8,458 bases of DNA from Bin5 sp034428395. GTDB lineage: Bacteria; Chloroflexota; Anaerolineae; Caldilineales; Caldilineaceae. The DNA lies in NCBI GenBank assembly GCA_034428395.1, contig DAOUHX010000434.1, forward strand, positions 1 through 8,458, in the 5' to 3' direction. Positions 1 to 5,787 of this stretch are shown piece by piece; the first letter of the stretch is position 1; every line of letters begins with the position of its first letter. A program made the position numbers and the translations under genes. The notes beneath the pieces were generated by a model that did not search any database, was not told where the DNA came from, and saw nothing but the letters and a program-made list of their open reading frames with translations.

Positions 1-40
1 CTCTATGATGCGAATATCGTAGCTTTCCGGAGTCTTCCAC

Positions 41-754
41 ATGTACCAAGAACCTGGCGGACGGGGTTGGAACGCCCTCTCCCGTACGCAGAAAACAGTT
101 ATCGGCGTCGTCGGGGTTCTGGTTCTGTATGCGCTCCTGTCCGGCACGGTTTCCCTGGGACGGCTGAGCGATCCTTCATGGATCATCGCTTCCGCAATCA
201 TCATTCTTGTTGCCTTTCCCGTCCACGAGATGGCGCACGCGGCCATGGCCGTCCAACTAGGGGATGATACGCCGCGCATGCAGGGGCGCTATACCTTCAA
301 TCCCATGGCCCACATCGATCCGATCGGTGCGTTGTTGATCCTGTTTACCGGCTTCGGGTGGGCCAAACCGGTTGAATGGAACCCCAACAATATCAATGTA
401 GATGTCCGCTTAGGGACGATCCTGGTCGCCGCGGCAGGCCCGGTCAGCAATCTGCTCCTGGCTGCCGTTGCCGTCTCGCTGGTTCAATTCGGCGAAATCT
501 CCATGCTGAGAGATTTTCTCGCATTCTTTATCGTTATCAATGTAACTCTGTTCGTATTCAATATGATTCCGATTCCGCCGCTGGATGGTTCCCACATCCT
601 GTTCTCTCTTCTGCCCGGAGACAACTTCGCACTGCGCATCTTTCTCGGCCGCTTCGGTTTTATCATTCTGCTGGCCACGATCTACTTTGCACGCGGCATC
701 ATTATGGTGCCGGTTGGCCTGATCATTCAGTGGCTGCTACGGGCTTTCGGGTAA
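41..754 (+). CDS. Site-2 protease family (M50) membrane metalloprotease
   Basis: The 237-residue protein is predicted to be an intramembrane zinc metalloprotease of peptidase family M50. The zinc motif HExxH appears as HEMAH at residues 62-66, inside a hydrophobic helix (about 46-68). The second family signature, with the third metal ligand, is NMIPIPPLDGSH at 174-185 (Asp182). The segment FGWAKPVEWNP (105-115) is typical of the short YwhC-like M50 branch, which lacks PDZ domains. Hydrophobic stretches at about 19-38, 46-64, 95-110, 126-150, 157-178 and 200-233 fit five to six membrane helices. The length is normal for this branch. The ATG is preceded by GGAG at 29-32, eight bases upstream, which supports this start. 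All key residues are present, so it is probably active. The substrate is unknown: members range from sigma-factor regulators to general membrane proteases, and no anti-sigma gene lies nearby. Confidence 0.93.
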   Translation: MYQEPGGRGWNALSRTQKTVIGVVGVLVLYALLSGTVSLGRLSDPSWIIASAIIILVAFPVHEMAHAAMAVQLGDDTPRMQGRYTFNPMAHIDPIGALLILFTGFGWAKPVEWNPNNINVDVRLGTILVAAAGPVSNLLLAAVAVSLVQFGEISMLRDFLAFFIVINVTLFVFNMIPIPPLDGSHILFSLLPGDNFALRIFLGRFGFIILLATIYFARGIIMVPVGLIIQWLLRAFG

Positions 755-842
755 CGCCCCCCGGTCCCCGAACCGGCGTCCACTCAAGTCCATCCGTGTT
801 CTGGACTGCGGACAACGGCCCCACCTTTTTCCATTTGGGAGC

Positions 843-929
843 ATGGCACTGATTGAGTATGATGAAGCAACGGAGTGCAGTCCGGCTCGACAATCGCAGG
901 GCTTGGGCCGTCTGCCGAAAACCGGGTAA
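843..929 (+). other. Short ORF overlapping the HD gene start (leader or gene remnant?)
   Basis: A 28-codon frame opens at ATG 843 with MALIEYDEAT and ends at TAA 927-929, four bases before an in-frame ATG (934) of the HD-domain gene. Its first ten residues resemble the usual N-terminus of AhpD/carboxymuconolactone-decarboxylase-like proteins. The resemblance fades afterwards, and no continuation of that family is seen in the frame past the stop. A GGGAG at 837-841 lies only one base before this ATG, which is too close for a normal ribosome site. It could be a translated leader coupled to the HD gene, a fossil of a deleted gene, or chance. Confidence 0.2.
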
Positions 930-1545
930 GAGGATGAAAGCAGGGCAGGCGGAGGTCCGCGGTTTCCGCAGGATCGTCCGGCGCGTACGCCAGTTCGTGC
1001 GCGGCGTTACGGCTGCCGTATCGGGGGAAGAGCTTCAGGCGGCGGCCGCATTTCTGCCGCCTGCCGGGCTGGAGCGCTTCCGGCAGATGCCGGTGGACGC
1101 CCAGCGGCACAGTTTGAACGTGCTGACGACACTGCAGCACGCGGGCTGGCATGATCCCCATTTGGCCGCGGCCGCGCTGCTCCACGACAGCGGCAAAGTG
1201 GCGGCCGCGGCAGCCGGACTGACCTTTAACGCGTGGATACGCAGCGCGCTGGTGCTGATAGAGGCAGTCGCGCCGGGGCTCGCCGCCCGCCTGGCGGTAG
1301 CTGACGCGTACGGCGGCTGGCGCTATCTGTTGCACGTCCATCTTGAGCACCCGCGCATTGGCGCCGGTTGGGCAGAAGCGGATGGTTGCAGCCCGCTCAC
1401 GTGCTGGCTGATCGCCCATCACCAGGAGAAGACGGGGCGCCGGCTGGAGAAGCGGGGCCGGGCGGTGGCCGGGGACCCGCAGGAGAGCGCGGAGCATCGC
1501 GAACGGCTGCTCACGGCGCTGCAGTGGGCTGACGGTCGCAACTGA
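859..1545 (+). CDS. HD-domain metal-dependent phosphohydrolase
   Basis: The protein is a small single-domain HD-superfamily protein, 228 residues from ATG 859. The metal-binding pattern is complete: His84 in QRHSLNV, His109-Asp110 in LLHDSGK, a later HHQ motif after PLTCWLIA, and a final Asp in LQWADGRN near the C-terminus. HD proteins of this kind hydrolyse phosphate esters or nucleotides; the substrate cannot be predicted here. Helical, Ala/Leu-rich sequence surrounds the motifs, and no sensor or second domain is present. The start is uncertain. ATG 859 and ATG 862 have no close ribosome site, TTG 853 has GGGAG eleven bases upstream, and ATG 934 directly follows AAGAGG and gives a 203-residue protein beginning nearer the conserved core. 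The stretch 859-933 also has more mixed codon use than the rest. The gene follows the M50 protease by about 100 bases with no terminator seen between them. Confidence 0.85.
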   Translation: MMKQRSAVRLDNRRAWAVCRKPGKRMKAGQAEVRGFRRIVRRVRQFVRGVTAAVSGEELQAAAAFLPPAGLERFRQMPVDAQRHSLNVLTTLQHAGWHDPHLAAAALLHDSGKVAAAAAGLTFNAWIRSALVLIEAVAPGLAARLAVADAYGGWRYLLHVHLEHPRIGAGWAEADGCSPLTCWLIAHHQEKTGRRLEKRGRAVAGDPQESAEHRERLLTALQWADGRN

Positions 1546-1577
1546 CGGCAGCCCACCGGCGGCAAAAAAATTTAGGT

Positions 1578-1597
1578 TGCGCTCACAAGGGAGCGCA
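1578..1597 (+). promoter_or_regulatory. Hairpin in the leader of the TyrA-like gene
   Basis: A perfect 7-bp inverted repeat, TGCGCTC at 1578-1584 and GAGCGCA at 1591-1597, encloses a six-base loop (ACAAGG). It sits 23 bases before the ATG at 1621, just downstream of an A7TTT run at 1564-1573. No T-run follows, so it is not a classical intrinsic terminator on the + strand. It could be an RNA stem in the leader or an operator; the function is unknown. Confidence 0.35.
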
Positions 1598-1620
1598 TCT
1601 GATTCCCAGGACAACGACTC

Positions 1621-2631
1621 ATGGCAGAGACCGCAGCAAAAATCACAATTCTCGGGCTTGACCTGATTGGGACCAGCATCGGACTTTCGTTACGCAAGGA
1701 TGCCGGCAACTACCAGGTCGTCGGCCACGACCGCGAACCGTCGCGCATGAATCTGGCAAAAAAGCAGGGTGGAGTCGATACATCGACCTGGAATCTGCAC
1801 CGCGCCTGCGACAACGCCAGCCTGGTCGTCATCACCGAACCGCTGCTGGAGATGGCGGACACATTGCAGCACATCCACGAGGATCTCGCGGAGGACGCGG
1901 TTGTCTTCAGCATCGGTCCGGTCATGCAGCCGGCGCTCAAAGTGGCTGCCGACAATCTGCCGGAAAACATCAACTTTGTCGTCGGCAGACCGGTGCACAA
2001 CGACACGGGCAGCCAGCCGGAGCCGCGCAGCGACTACTTCGACGAATGCACCTTCTGCATCGGCTCGGCCCCGCGCACAAGTTCCAGCGCGTTGGAGCTT
2101 GTAAGCAATCTGCTGACGCGGCTGGGCGCGAAGCCGCTCTACATCGACCCGGTTGAACACGACGGCATCGCCGCGGCCGTGGAGCAGCTGCCCGAGCTGC
2201 TGGCTGCCGCCCTCTTCCAGACCGCGTACGGCGCATCAGGCTGGCATGAGAGCCAGAAGCTGGCCGGCCGCCGCTTCGCGCGCAGCACGACGCTGGACGC
2301 CATACCCGAGGAACAGGCTGCGGCGCTCTTCTCCAACCGGGAGGCGTTGTTGCAACGGCTGGACCAGTTCTCCGCGCTGCTGGACAGCTGGCGTGCATAT
2401 CTGACCGCGGAAGATGCCAAGCCGCTGGAAGAACAACTCGAAGGGCTGTTCGAGGGCCGCGCAAAGTGGGAGCGAGACGCCAAGCTGCGAGACTGGGACC
2501 GGCCGCAGGAAGAGAGCGCGCGCCCCGAAATCGGCGGCCTGGGTCAGATGCTCTTTGGCAGCTACCTGGTCAACCGGGCAAGGCAGCGCGACCCGGGGCG
2601 CGGCAATCGAGACAAACCTGGCAAAAGATAG
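1621..2631 (+). CDS. Divergent prephenate/arogenate dehydrogenase-like protein (TyrA fold), probably altered function
   Basis: The 336-residue protein has an N-terminal Rossmann domain (about 7-150) and a helical C-terminal domain (about 155-262) laid out as in the TyrA family. Asp37 at the end of the second strand (VVGHDREP) would favour NAD over NADP. The nucleotide loop reads GLDLIG (12-17), with Asp14 where GxGxxG normally has glycine. The GGHPMAG motif with the catalytic histidine appears as VGRPVHND (121-128), with Arg in the His place. The conserved SHLPH becomes EQLPE (188-192), and the substrate-arginine motif DTTRIA becomes RSTTLDA (221-227). The surrounding framework (EHDGIAAAVEQLPELLAAAL, SNREALLQRLDQF) still aligns clearly. 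A charged tail follows (270-336). CAGGA at 1607-1611 supports the start. The fold call is firm, but tyrosine biosynthesis is doubtful. The protein may act on another substrate, bind NAD only, or be a regulatory relic. Confidence 0.82.
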   Translation: MAETAAKITILGLDLIGTSIGLSLRKDAGNYQVVGHDREPSRMNLAKKQGGVDTSTWNLHRACDNASLVVITEPLLEMADTLQHIHEDLAEDAVVFSIGPVMQPALKVAADNLPENINFVVGRPVHNDTGSQPEPRSDYFDECTFCIGSAPRTSSSALELVSNLLTRLGAKPLYIDPVEHDGIAAAVEQLPELLAAALFQTAYGASGWHESQKLAGRRFARSTTLDAIPEEQAAALFSNREALLQRLDQFSALLDSWRAYLTAEDAKPLEEQLEGLFEGRAKWERDAKLRDWDRPQEESARPEIGGLGQMLFGSYLVNRARQRDPGRGNRDKPGKR

Positions 2632-2847
2632 AACCCGCGAGGCGATGGCAATTCTGCCGGTTTGTATCGACGCGCCCACACCTGCGAAGGCTGGCCCTGG
2701 GCGCGCTCCGCTCAGAGAATCCGCAGCCGGTCCGCCGGATCTCCCTTGATCTCCCCGGGAAGACCGCTCCCCGGCCGGGGTAGGCCAGGCAGCCCGAACA
2801 ACATGCGCAAGAGCCGCTGACTTTCCATTGTGAATATTCAATTGTTG
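2632..2847. other. Non-coding gap upstream of the secreted-protein promoter
   Basis: No convincing gene is seen in this part of the 325-base gap before the next gene. It contains a direct repeat GATCTCC (2738-2744 and 2748-2754) and a perfect 12-bp palindrome, CCCCGGCCGGGG, at 2769-2780. Neither is followed by a T-run, so no terminator can be called with confidence. A 34-codon frame beginning MAILPVC at 2645 has no family resemblance and is probably spurious. Confidence 0.5.
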
Positions 2848-2876
2848 TTGACGCCTCGGCACAGTTGCACTACACT
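2848..2876 (+). promoter_or_regulatory. Sigma70-like promoter for the secreted repeat protein
   Basis: TTGACG (2848-2853) and TACACT (2871-2876) are separated by exactly 17 bases and lie in a locally AT-rich patch (TGAATATTCAATTGTTG) within otherwise GC-rich DNA. Transcription would begin near 2883, giving a leader of about 74 bases before ATG 2957. It is the best-placed promoter in the left half of the window and probably also serves the lipoprotein gene downstream. Confidence 0.62.
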
Positions 2877-2956
2877 GAAGTTCCGGCGCGTTCGATGAAC
2901 AGCCAGGTCTTGCGCCGGCGTTTGAGCCCCTATACGGGAAGGAGCAGGGCAGATTC

Positions 2957-4294
2957 ATGAAACGGAAGCAGCTGTTGGTCTTTGTGACAATTGCGTTCGC
3001 ACTGGCGCTCACCTTCGGCGTCGGCGGCTCGCTGATCTTTGCCCAAGGCCAGTTTTCCGGCTACAAGTCGACGATTCAGACCTATAACATGAGCGACACG
3101 ACGGCCAATGTCATCCTGGCCTTTTACAGGCAGGACGGCAGCCTGGAAAAGACGCTCACCGACATCATCGAGCGCGATCGTTCCAAGATCTATTTCACAT
3201 TGCCGGTAGCTGAGGGGTTCACCGGCTCGGTCGTAATCTCATCCAATCAGCCGGTCGCCGCGCTCAGCAGCATGATGAACAGCGGGCTGACCGCCGGCGG
3301 GACCTACCTGGGCCGCAGCCAGGGCAGCACGACCGTCTACCTGCCTCTGTTGATGGCCAACCAGGACGGCGGCTTCAACAGCTGGTTCACGCTTCAGAAT
3401 GCCAGCGCCTCGTCCACAAATGTGACGGTGAACTACAGCGACGGCATCACGACCACGATCACGCTGGCGGCGCACGCATCGCACAACTTCTATCAGAATC
3501 AGGAGCCGCATACGAGCAAGGTCTTCGCGGCCGAGATTACGAGCGACGAACCGGTCGTGGCGGTGGTATTCCAGGAGGACGCCGGATCGCTGGCAGCCTA
3601 CAGCGGCTTCGCCAGCGGCGCGACCAATCCTGTGATGCCGGTGATCAACGCCAACAACAACGGCTTCAATACCGACGTTCAGATTCAGAACACGGGTGAC
3701 ACCGACACCAGTGTTACCGTATCCTATAAACCCTCGGCAGCAGGCACCGCCTGCACCGAAACGCAGACGATCGCAGCCAATCAGACGGTAGAGTTCACGG
3801 GCGGAGCGTTTGCGGACGGCTCCAACTCGACCTGTACGGGCGGCGAGCGGTTCATCGGTTCAGCCCATGTTTCGGCCAACAGTGCCAGCCAGCCCCTGGC
3901 CGCCGTTGTCAATCAGCACGTCGGCAGCAATCCCCTGACACACTTCGCCGCCTACGGCAGTTTCAACCCGGACGACGCCACCAAGACGGTGCGCCTGCCC
4001 GCAATCATGGATCGCAACAGCGGCTTCTTCACCACCGTCAATGTGATGAACGTTGGCTCGGCAGAGACGACGGTTGAGTGCTCATTCACCGACACGACCT
4101 ACTCGATCAGCGCGACGCTGCAGGCCAACGAGACGCTGACAGACCTGCAGGCAAGCAAGATCCAGGACGGCTATGTGGGCAGCGCCTCCTGCACAGCCAG
4201 CGCTGACGACGCCAAGATCATCGCCGTGGTCAACCAGTTGAAGAGCGACGCGACCGACGACCAGTTTCTGGTCTACGAGGGCATCAACCAGTGA
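2957..4294 (+). CDS. Secreted protein with four diverged beta-rich repeats
   Basis: The 445-residue protein begins with a clear Sec signal peptide: KRK, then a hydrophobic core from about 6 to 28, with cleavage likely after Ala29 (IFA|QGQ). The mature part is Thr/Ser/Asn/Val-rich and predicted to be beta-structured. It is built from four related units at about 33-112, 126-222, 224-335 and 344-441. The units share an opening like LPxI..NxGFxTxVxIQN, a central TxVxVxY strand pair, and a closing GSaxvs..PvaAVVNQ. Repeats 3 and 4 each carry one cysteine pair (Cys266/Cys293 and Cys375/Cys412), while repeats 1 and 2 have none. There is no C-terminal anchor, sortase motif or extra membrane helix, so the protein is probably released or loosely bound to the envelope. 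GGAAGGAG at 2937-2944 supports the start, with a somewhat long spacing of 12. The family is common as uncharacterised secreted proteins in Chloroflexota; a structural or adhesive role is only a guess. Confidence 0.85.
   Translation: MKRKQLLVFVTIAFALALTFGVGGSLIFAQGQFSGYKSTIQTYNMSDTTANVILAFYRQDGSLEKTLTDIIERDRSKIYFTLPVAEGFTGSVVISSNQPVAALSSMMNSGLTAGGTYLGRSQGSTTVYLPLLMANQDGGFNSWFTLQNASASSTNVTVNYSDGITTTITLAAHASHNFYQNQEPHTSKVFAAEITSDEPVVAVVFQEDAGSLAAYSGFASGATNPVMPVINANNNGFNTDVQIQNTGDTDTSVTVSYKPSAAGTACTETQTIAANQTVEFTGGAFADGSNSTCTGGERFIGSAHVSANSASQPLAAVVNQHVGSNPLTHFAAYGSFNPDDATKTVRLPAIMDRNSGFFTTVNVMNVGSAETTVECSFTDTTYSISATLQANETLTDLQASKIQDGYVGSASCTASADDAKIIAVVNQLKSDATDDQFLVYEGINQ
3053..4279 (+). repeat. 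Four tandem protein-level repeats within the secreted protein
   Basis: The units lie at about 3053-3292, 3332-3622, 3626-3961 and 3986-4279. Anchor segments are NSWFTLQN, GFNTDVQIQN and GFFTTVNVMN for units 2-4, and a looser STIQTYNM for unit 1. Closing segments are NQPVAALSSMM, DEPVVAVVFQE, SQPLAAVVNQH and AKIIAVVNQLK. The copies are similar in protein but not in DNA, which indicates old duplications rather than recent expansion. Confidence 0.7.
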
Positions 4295-4299
4295 TAGGC

Positions 4300-4322
4300 G
4301 CGGGGATTGGCCGCCGCCCCGC
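4300..4322 (+). promoter_or_regulatory. GC-rich hairpin between secreted-protein and lipoprotein genes
   Basis: GCGGGG (4300-4305) pairs with CCCCGC (4317-4322) around an 11-base loop, six bases after the stop codon of the secreted-protein gene. No T-run follows, so it would be at most a weak or Rho-assisted terminator, or an RNA-stabilising 3' stem that lets the downstream gene be expressed at a lower level. Confidence 0.25.
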
Positions 4323-4369
4323 ATCCAAGAGGGGCTGGGCGCCCGCCCTGCGTTGAAAGCGAAGGCGGC

Positions 4370-4915
4370 ATGAGACGCTGGGCGTGGACTTTACTTCTGG
4401 CTCTGCTGGTCCTGGGGTGCAGATCCGGCGGCGAGCTTCCCAGCGCGGCGCAGAGTTCGCCGCAGTTGATGACCGAGCGGACCGCCACCGCCGCCAACCC
4501 TCTCGCAAACGGCGAACCGGCTGCGGATTCGCCAGCCCCACCGATCAAGACCACAGCCGATGCGGGCGCGCTGACCGGCATGCTCCTGCTCAAGACGGAG
4601 GACGGCTTCAGACCGGTAGCCGATGTCAAGATCGCGCTCGGTCAGCCGCTGAGCGACGACGAGGGCACCGAACGCGTCGTCGCCTATGAACCGTCCACCG
4701 CGCCGGTCGCCTACACCGACGCCATGGGCCGCTTTGTATTTGAGGGACTCGAATCCGGCCGCTACGGTCTCATCCTCGACGTCGTGCTGAGTTCATTCCT
4801 GCTGTACAGGGACGGGACGCTCGACGCCATTCTCTTCGACATCACCGCCGGCGAGGTGACCGACCTGGGCCGCCTTGAATACGCGGAGCTGCCCCTGCCG
4901 CAGTCGTACAGATGA
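4370..4915 (+). CDS. Lipoprotein with carboxypeptidase-regulatory-like domain
   Basis: The 181-residue protein starts with MRRWAW and a hydrophobic run ending in the lipobox LVLGC, so Cys17 should be lipidated and the protein anchored outside the membrane. Residues 18-65 are a low-complexity Ala/Ser/Pro/Thr linker. From about 68 to 175 the sequence fits a small prealbumin-like beta sandwich of the carboxypeptidase-regulatory type. It opens with LTGMLLL, carries the variable part PVADVKIALG, and has the characteristic turn TDAMGRFVFEGLESGRYGL at 116-134. Such domains are usually structural or surface-display modules without catalysis. ATG 4370 is chosen over an in-frame ATG at 4307 because it directly begins the signal peptide and has GAAGG at 4361-4365. 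It lies 75 bases after the secreted repeat protein with no strong terminator or promoter between, so shared transcription is likely. Its partner or ligand is unknown. Confidence 0.82.
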   Translation: MRRWAWTLLLALLVLGCRSGGELPSAAQSSPQLMTERTATAANPLANGEPAADSPAPPIKTTADAGALTGMLLLKTEDGFRPVADVKIALGQPLSDDEGTERVVAYEPSTAPVAYTDAMGRFVFEGLESGRYGLILDVVLSSFLLYRDGTLDAILFDITAGEVTDLGRLEYAELPLPQSYR

Positions 4916-4934
4916 AAGCCGGCGCGGCCGCCCG

Positions 4935-5735
4935 TTACCGCCCCGAAGAACCGTCCAGAATCCAGCTGCCCATCCAGTAGATCGCGTCGACAAAGCCCAT
5001 GCGGCGATAGAACTGAATGGGCGTATCAGCCGGGTCTGTAGCGATCAAAATCGACCGCCTGTCCAGCGCGTACGTATCTTCAATCAGGTGGGAAAGCAGT
5101 TGACGGGCAATACCCCGGTTGCGAAATGGGACCCGCGTCGCCAAGTGGAAGATATACCGGTCTGTCCCCTCGTACCATCCGATGATGCCGGCGGCTTCAT
5201 CCCCGACGCGGGCGATGAGAAAGGTCCCATCGGCAGCCAGCTCCGCCCGGCGTATCTTCATGCCGGCCTCGACCGCAGCCGGGTCCGGCTCCTCTTCGCT
5301 GTCGGCGAATGCCTTTAGCTTGGCAATCTGGTAGTCGAGCAGATTCCTGTGCGTAACCGGCTCGATCCAGCCGGCGCCCGGCTTGGCTGCATGCAATGAA
5401 CCCCCGTTAACGTGGGCCAGATACAGCTTCGCACTGCCGCGGACACAGCCGACCTGGACCAGTGCTTCAGACAGCCGGCTGTCAACGGCTTGCCCGTGGG
5501 TGAAGATGAGGACCCGCCGCTGCCCGTAGTAGGCGCACACGTCGGCATGAAAGGCGGCCGCCTCTGAAGGGTCAAACGGTTCCACAATGTGGACGTCGCA
5601 ATAGCCGGTCTTTTCGATCCGGCTATAGTAGCCGTAGCGGCGCCGCGCCACGACCTTTCCCAGGCTGGCGTAATCCTGAATGTACCAGGAGCGCACCTCC
5701 TTCACGAGGTCCTCGTGTGCTGGGTGGGATGGCAT
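4935..5735 (-). CDS. GNAT-family N-acetyltransferase with extra N-terminal domain
   Basis: The C-terminal half of this 266-residue protein (about 122-255) is a GNAT acetyltransferase domain. The acetyl-CoA pyrophosphate loop is RNRGIA (205-210) after the strand HLATRVPF, and the last motif is PIQFYRRMGFVDAIYW (239-254). The N-terminal 120 residues carry no recognised active motif, but their end (RVLIFTHGQ...LSEALVQVGC...KLYLAHV, 74-109) resembles the last strand-helix-strand of a GNAT domain, suggesting a degenerate first copy. The substrate is unknown. The start at ATG 5735 has only a weak ribosome site. The gene lies 52 bases downstream of the class I aminotransferase on the same strand and is likely co-transcribed with it, so a role on an amino-acid-derived product is possible but unproven. 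It converges on the lipoprotein gene with 19 bases between the stops and no evident terminator. Confidence 0.85.
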   Translation of the reverse strand: MPSHPAHEDLVKEVRSWYIQDYASLGKVVARRRYGYYSRIEKTGYCDVHIVEPFDPSEAAAFHADVCAYYGQRRVLIFTHGQAVDSRLSEALVQVGCVRGSAKLYLAHVNGGSLHAAKPGAGWIEPVTHRNLLDYQIAKLKAFADSEEEPDPAAVEAGMKIRRAELAADGTFLIARVGDEAAGIIGWYEGTDRYIFHLATRVPFRNRGIARQLLSHLIEDTYALDRRSILIATDPADTPIQFYRRMGFVDAIYWMGSWILDGSSGR

Positions 5736-5787
5736 TGACCGGCCCGTCGGGGCTTGGGCGGATCCTCGGCTTCGTTTCAGCTAACCT

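Noticed and set aside
761..776. Hairpin CCGGT/ACCGG just after the M50 protease gene as a terminator
   Set aside because: It has only a 5-bp stem and no T-run follows.
784..1614. Long open frame on the minus strand (276 codons) opposite the HD-domain gene
   Set aside because: It mirrors the GC-rich codon pattern of the HD gene, is Arg/Pro-rich, and shows no family motif; the + strand gene has a complete HD signature.
2645..2749. Small frame MAILPVC... in the intergenic gap
   Set aside because: It has poor ribosome-site spacing, Pro/Ala-rich random composition and no resemblance to a known small protein.
2769..2780. Palindrome CCCCGGCCGGGG as a terminator of the TyrA-like gene
   Set aside because: It leaves no proper loop when folded and has no following T-run; such a palindrome is easily produced in GC-rich DNA.
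2236..3012. Minus-strand frame (258 codons) crossing the TyrA-like gene end and the intergenic gap
   Set aside because: It overlaps a strong + strand promoter and two real genes, and has no family resemblance.
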